Source of the DNA: an uncultured Clostridia bacterium
GTDB lineage: Bacteria > Bacillota > Clostridia > Christensenellales > Borkfalkiaceae
Direction: 5' to 3'
Length of the DNA: 19,329 nucleotides
NCBI GenBank assembly: GCA_946637575.1
Contig: CAMPBJ010000002.1
Location: forward strand, 1 to 19,329
Below the pieces are notes generated by a model. That model was not told where the DNA came from, made no database searches, and saw only the letters and a program-made list of their open reading frames with translations. This document shows, piece after piece, positions 16,047-19,329 of the stretch (the first letter of the stretch is position 1; each line of letters starts with the position of its first letter). A program made the translations under genes and the position numbers.

Positions 16047-16934
16047 ATGAAACAAAAAAAGAAATACCTGATTGCGCTAGAAGAGACGCGCAGTATCGTT
16101 GCGCTTATCGCAGGGATTCTCGTGTTCTGCTCCGCCTTCGCTTCCGTATTTATTATGGCAAGGAATTATAACGGCACGGGAATTCATCCTTTGCAATACT
16201 TTACGGTGTGGTCTAATATACTGTCGTCTATTGCAGCGACGTTTATGATTCCGTACGCGGTCGAGGGAATTAGGAAAAAACGCTTCTCACCGCCCCGCTG
16301 GATAGTTGTGCTTCAGTATTCGGGTGCAATCTGTCTTGCGATAACGATGGTAGCGGCACTCGCCTTAGTTCTTCCGACGCAAGGAAGTCAAGCGGTAACC
16401 GGAACGAACTTTTGGTTACATATCGTATCGCCCGTACTGACTATCGTTCTCTTTCAATGCGTAGAAACGGGGATAACCTTTTCGCGTAAGACGACTATTT
16501 TCACTCTCATACCGTACTGGGTGTATATGTTAGTTTATCTTGTTATGGTCGTTATCGTCGGCGAAGAAAACGGCGGTTGGACGGATTTTTACAGGACGAG
16601 AGCGTTCTGGCCCGCCTGGGTATCCGCAATTTTAATGCTGGCTATCGGCTTTGCGATTTCTCTGACGCTACGCCTTTTACACAACAAACGCGCGACGCAG
16701 TACTGGAAGCGCATCGCTCGGATGTGGAGTAAAGATCTTGAACCGACGGAACTGCTTATAGAAGCGTTCGGACTCGGACGTTACATCGGCAAACAATCTG
16801 ACACCGCGGAACTCGTCGTCCCGTTAGACGTGTTTATAGTGATTGCACGGCAGTACGACGTTACGCTCGATAAGTTGACGAAAGCATACCTTAAGGGTGC
16901 GTTGGACTCTATTGAAGAAAGGGATATAAAATGA
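16047..16934 (+). CDS. Multi-pass membrane protein resembling the FAR-17a/AIG1/Pr6Pr group
   Basis: 295 residues from the ATG at 16047. An in-frame TTG at 16035 is possible but neither start has a strong ribosome site. Six hydrophobic helices (about 16-38, 50-72, 87-110, 122-142, 150-172, 187-210) are followed by an 85-residue charged, predicted cytoplasmic tail. The layout HPLQYFTVWSNILSSIAA, then FWLHIVSPVLTIVLF, then IPYWVYMLVYLVMVV resembles bacterial Pr6Pr proteins and eukaryotic AIG1/ADTRP. Members of the latter group are unusual membrane hydrolases of fatty-acid esters relying on a Thr and a His. Candidates here are T53 and H125, both within membrane helices. The family link is by pattern recognition only, and enzymatic function is inference. 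It overlaps the next gene by ATGA. Its codons differ from the core genes, with many ATT and CGN and fewer ATA, AGA and AGG, suggesting later acquisition. Confidence 0.6.
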   Translation: MKQKKKYLIALEETRSIVALIAGILVFCSAFASVFIMARNYNGTGIHPLQYFTVWSNILSSIAATFMIPYAVEGIRKKRFSPPRWIVVLQYSGAICLAITMVAALALVLPTQGSQAVTGTNFWLHIVSPVLTIVLFQCVETGITFSRKTTIFTLIPYWVYMLVYLVMVVIVGEENGGWTDFYRTRAFWPAWVSAILMLAIGFAISLTLRLLHNKRATQYWKRIARMWSKDLEPTELLIEAFGLGRYIGKQSDTAELVVPLDVFIVIARQYDVTLDKLTKAYLKGALDSIEERDIK

Positions 16935-17704
16935 CACAAGATCGTTTTTGGGCATACAAAGATACGATTGTCGAAATGGGGGAAGAAGGCTTTGCCTGTT
17001 TTTCGCTCCCGCATTTAATCTATCTGACGATTCTCTTTGCAGGAATCGTTCTCCTTACGATTTTATACAAAAAGTACAACGAGAAGAAACGCGACAATCT
17101 ACGGAAGGGTATGGCGCTCTTTTTGATTCTGTCTGAAATCGGTAAGCAATGCGTCGTCGCTCTGACAGGCGCTCCATCCGTCGTGCATCTACCACTTCAT
17201 ATCTGCAGTTTTGCTGAATACACGATTCTTATCGACGCGTTTTGGCCGAACAACCGCTTTTTTAAGCCACTTCTTTGCTACGCGTTTCTACCTGCCGCGC
17301 TAATGGCGTTGCTGTTCCCTACCGTAACGATTTACCCGCCGATAAACTTTTACGTTATCCATCTATTCGTCATGCACGCAGTCATTGTCGCCTATATTAT
17401 CGCACGTAACGTTGGTGGGGAAATCCGCATAAACTACGCTGGTATATGGGTGAGTACGGGCGCGATTCTCCTTTTGGCAATTCCGATATATTTTATTAAC
17501 AATGCGTTTGGTACGAACTTTATGTTTCTGATGCGTCACAGCGAAAACCCCGCGCTTATGTTCATCTGGAATCTGTCTGGCGGAACAGGTGGTTTTGCCT
17601 ATATTTTAGGACTTTCGGTGTTAGTTATTCTAATGTTCCATTTGGTCTTTGCCGTTTTCGTCGTCGCTCAAAAAATCGCGCACCGCAAAAAGAAAACCGA
17701 ATAA
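16931..17704 (+). CDS. YwaF/TMEM164-family integral membrane protein (TIGR02206 type)
   Basis: 257 residues, about six or seven hydrophobic helices (first at about 27-46, last at about 223-247). Recognisable family blocks are FACFSLPHLIYL near the N-terminus, VVHLPLHICSFAEYTIL (85-100), FPTVTIYPPINFYVIHLFVMHAVIV (129-153) and FGTNFMFLMR (193-202). The conserved H90-x-C92 and the later H144/H149 are the striking polar residues inside membrane segments. The eukaryotic relative TMEM164 has been reported as an acyltransferase using a Cys/His pair in ether-phospholipid remodelling. Whether the bacterial branch shares this is unknown. It starts in a four-base ATGA overlap with the preceding membrane gene, so the two are almost certainly made together. 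A/T-ending isoleucine codons (ATT) and CGN arginine codons prevail, unlike the surrounding genes. Confidence 0.75.
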   Translation: MTQDRFWAYKDTIVEMGEEGFACFSLPHLIYLTILFAGIVLLTILYKKYNEKKRDNLRKGMALFLILSEIGKQCVVALTGAPSVVHLPLHICSFAEYTILIDAFWPNNRFFKPLLCYAFLPAALMALLFPTVTIYPPINFYVIHLFVMHAVIVAYIIARNVGGEIRINYAGIWVSTGAILLLAIPIYFINNAFGTNFMFLMRHSENPALMFIWNLSGGTGGFAYILGLSVLVILMFHLVFAVFVVAQKIAHRKKKTE

Positions 17705-17720
17705 TTTTGTTTTTACATAA

Positions 17721-17749
17721 AAAAAAGCACCCTTGCGGGTGCTTTTTTT
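17721..17749 (+). terminator. Bidirectional terminator between the convergent membrane-protein and nfn operons
   Basis: AAAAAAGCACCC (17721-17732), TTGC loop, GGGTGCTTTTTT (17737-17748). With A runs on the left and T runs on the right it can stop transcription from both strands. It lies 16 bases after the plus-strand stop and 7 bases after the minus-strand stop. Confidence 0.85.
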
Positions 17750-17755
17750 AACTGT

Positions 17756-19132
17756 TTATTTACTCAAGTATTCGTCTATCGCTTTTCCCGCGGTCTTGCC
17801 CGCGCCCATTGCGAGAATTACGGTAGCCGCGCCCGTAACCGCGTCTCCGCCGGCGTAAACCCCGTCTATCGACGTTTTGCCCGTTTCCTCTTCCACGACG
17901 ATACCGCCGCGCTTATTTATCTCCAAGTTTTCGGTGGTGTTCTTGATAAGCGGATTCGGAGTCGTGCCTATTGCGACGATAACGCAGTCCGCGTCGATAA
18001 CGTATTCCGAATTATCTATGGGGACGGGGCGACGTCTTCCGCTTGCGTCGGGTTCGCCGAGTTCCATTTTCTGACATTTAACGCCGTAAACCCAACCGTC
18101 CGCGTTAGAAAAGATCTCGAGCGGAGCGGAAAGAAACTCGAACTTGATGCCCTCTTCTTCGGCGTGTTCGACCTCTTCTTTTCTTGCCGGAAGTTCGGCT
18201 TTGGTGCGCCTGTATACGATAGTAACGTCCGCACCCAAGCGTTTTGCCGACCTTGCCGCGTCCATCGCGACGTTACCGCCGCCGAACACGACCGTCTTTT
18301 TCGCGTGGAAAATGGGGGTGGGGGAGTCGTTTTTATACGCCTTCATAAGGTTTATACGTGTTAAGAACTCGTTTGCGGAGTACACGCCGTTAGCGGACTC
18401 GCCGGGGATCTTCATAAAAGACGGAAGCCCCGCGCCCGAGCCGATAAACACCGCGTCGTACTCTTTTTTTATTTCGCCGACCGTAAGCGTCTTTCCGATA
18501 ACGACGTTCGTTTTAAAGTCCACGCCGAGTCCTTTTAAGTTCGCGATCTCCTTTTTGACTATCTCTTTCGGCAGTCTGAATTCGGGGATACCGTAGGATA
18601 AAACTCCGCCGGCAAGGTGCATCGCCTCGAACACGGTTACCGCGTACCCTTTTTTAGCAAGATATCCTGCGCACGCAAGCCCCGAAGGACCCGAGCCTAC
18701 GACGGCGACCTTTTTGCCGTTGGCTGGCGGTGGAGTTAAACTCTCGTTTGCGTGTTCTCTGTGGTAGTCCGCAACGAAACGCTCTAACCTGCCGATACCG
18801 ACGCTTTCGCCTTTGATCGCGCGTATGCACTTGCTTTCGCACTGCGTCTCCTGCGGGCAGACTCTGCCGCACACCGCGGGAAGAAGGTTATCTTCGGTAA
18901 TTATTCTGTAAGCCTCTTCGAATTCGCCGTTTGCGACCTTCTGTATAAAGAAGGGGATCTTAACACGAACGGGGCAACCCGAAACGCACGGCATATTCTT
19001 GCAGTTAAGACACCTTTGCGCTTCCGAGATCGCCTGTTCTTCGGTGTACCCCAAAGCGACTTCGTCGAAGTTTTTACTTCTCTTTTCGGGATCTTGCGTG
19101 GGCATAGGGTTTTTTACTAGCGACATATTCAT
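17756..19132 (-). CDS. NfnB/GltD-type NADPH-dependent flavoprotein (glutamate synthase small-subunit family)
   Basis: 458 residues. This family covers the large subunit of the electron-bifurcating NADH-dependent ferredoxin:NADP+ oxidoreductase (NfnB/SudA) and the homologous protein annotated as NADPH-dependent glutamate synthase GltA. The N-terminal domain has two cysteine sets for [4Fe-4S] clusters: C41, C44, C49, C53 and C88, C92, C98, C102. An FAD-binding GSGPSGLACAG (146-156) follows, then AGGVLSYGIPEFRLP, an NADPH-binding FGGGNVAMDAARSAKRLGADVTIVYRR and the C-terminal FAD signature VYAGGDAVTGAATVILAMGAGKTAGKAI. The start follows AAGGGGG with good spacing; the upstream partner stops one base before it. 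That partner is of the NfnA/SudB type, favouring an Nfn-like complex over a stand-alone glutamate synthase. Ends at a shared bidirectional terminator. Confidence 0.9.
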   Translation of the reverse strand: MNMSLVKNPMPTQDPEKRSKNFDEVALGYTEEQAISEAQRCLNCKNMPCVSGCPVRVKIPFFIQKVANGEFEEAYRIITEDNLLPAVCGRVCPQETQCESKCIRAIKGESVGIGRLERFVADYHREHANESLTPPPANGKKVAVVGSGPSGLACAGYLAKKGYAVTVFEAMHLAGGVLSYGIPEFRLPKEIVKKEIANLKGLGVDFKTNVVIGKTLTVGEIKKEYDAVFIGSGAGLPSFMKIPGESANGVYSANEFLTRINLMKAYKNDSPTPIFHAKKTVVFGGGNVAMDAARSAKRLGADVTIVYRRTKAELPARKEEVEHAEEEGIKFEFLSAPLEIFSNADGWVYGVKCQKMELGEPDASGRRRPVPIDNSEYVIDADCVIVAIGTTPNPLIKNTTENLEINKRGGIVVEEETGKTSIDGVYAGGDAVTGAATVILAMGAGKTAGKAIDEYLSK

Positions 19133-19133
19133 A

Positions 19134-19329
19134 TCAGTTTACCCCCTTAAAAAGGTTACAGGCGTATTCGTACCTTTCGCGCTCGCGCGGCTTGTAGGTC
19201 GCACCGCGTTTTAACGCCTCGTCGAAATCGACGAGATGCCCGTCGAAATCCGGCCCGTCAACGCATGCAAACTTCGTTTCACCTCCGACCGTAACTCTGC
19301 CACCGCCGCACATACCCGTGCCGTCGATC
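19134..19329 (-). CDS. NfnA/SudB-type FAD/NAD(P)-binding electron-transfer subunit, C-terminal end (partial)
   Basis: The last 65 residues of a gene entering from the right edge, ending in TGA (19136-19134 on the minus strand). The sequence DGTGMCGGGRVTV, then GETKFACVDGPDFDGHLVDFDEALKR, is the C-terminal [2Fe-2S]-binding part of the sulfide/dihydroorotate dehydrogenase-like family, the small subunit of NADH-dependent ferredoxin:NADP+ oxidoreductase. In that family the cluster is held by an Asp and three Cys in the pattern D-x4-C-x2-C-x11-C. Here D, the first Cys and the last Cys are present, but the middle Cys is Gly (GGC where TGC would be expected). One base separates it from the NfnB-type gene, so the two form an operon. 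Confidence 0.85.
   Translation of the reverse strand, partial: IDGTGMCGGGRVTVGGETKFACVDGPDFDGHLVDFDEALKRGATYKPRERERYEYACNLFKGVN

Noticed and set aside
18144..18596. 150-residue plus-strand open frame within the NfnB-type gene
   Set aside because: Antisense to conserved FAD/NADPH-binding motifs, no ribosome site, no recognisable domain.

Overview
The window is a bacterial housekeeping segment. Low-GC Gram-positive gene order, strong purine-rich ribosome binding sites, short A/T-flanked rho-independent terminators and TTGNNN-17-TATAAT promoters point to Bacillota, most likely an anaerobic Clostridia-type organism (inference; an uncultured gut lineage would fit). GC looks intermediate, roughly mid-40s per cent by eye. 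It is almost fully coding. No gene-free stretch exceeds 300 bases; the longest are about 150-185 bases and hold terminators and promoters. I saw no tRNA, rRNA, CRISPR array or insertion sequence.

Layout. (1) 1-924: the 3' two thirds of a class II fumarase gene (fumC), closed by a terminator. (2) 1072-7109, plus strand: a macromolecular-synthesis type operon with a dGTPase-like HD hydrolase, DNA primase (dnaG), primary sigma factor (rpoD/sigA), tRNA A22 methyltransferase (trmK), a Nif3-like metal protein and a coiled-coil zinc-ribbon protein, closed by a strong terminator. (3) 7294-14260, plus strand: ftsK/spoIIIE, rimO, pgsA, cinA and recA, packed with overlaps or gaps of a few bases behind one clear promoter. 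A LexA-like inverted repeat sits in the spacer of that promoter. (4) rny (RNase Y), 14351-15955, has its own near-consensus promoter and its own terminator. (5) 16047-17704: two translationally coupled multi-pass membrane proteins, one resembling the FAR-17a/AIG1/Pr6Pr group and the other the YwaF/TMEM164 group. They are bracketed by two terminators with the same stem sequence and have a different codon flavour from the core genes. (6) Minus strand, 19329-17756: the C-terminal end of an NfnA/SudB-type flavoprotein, then a complete NfnB/GltD-type flavoprotein. These form an NADH-dependent ferredoxin:NADP+ oxidoreductase or glutamate-synthase-like pair, convergent with (5) and sharing its terminator.

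How it works together. Block 2 couples replication priming, transcription initiation and tRNA modification. Block 3 couples chromosome segregation, ribosome modification, phospholipid synthesis and recombination, with possible DNA-damage control through the promoter. Block 6 handles redox-cofactor balance. The least explained part is block 5. Both proteins resemble eukaryotic membrane-enzyme families thought to act on lipid acyl chains, and the residue pairs expected of those families (Thr/His and Cys/His) are visible. That makes the pair the best candidate for an undescribed two-protein membrane or lipid system here.
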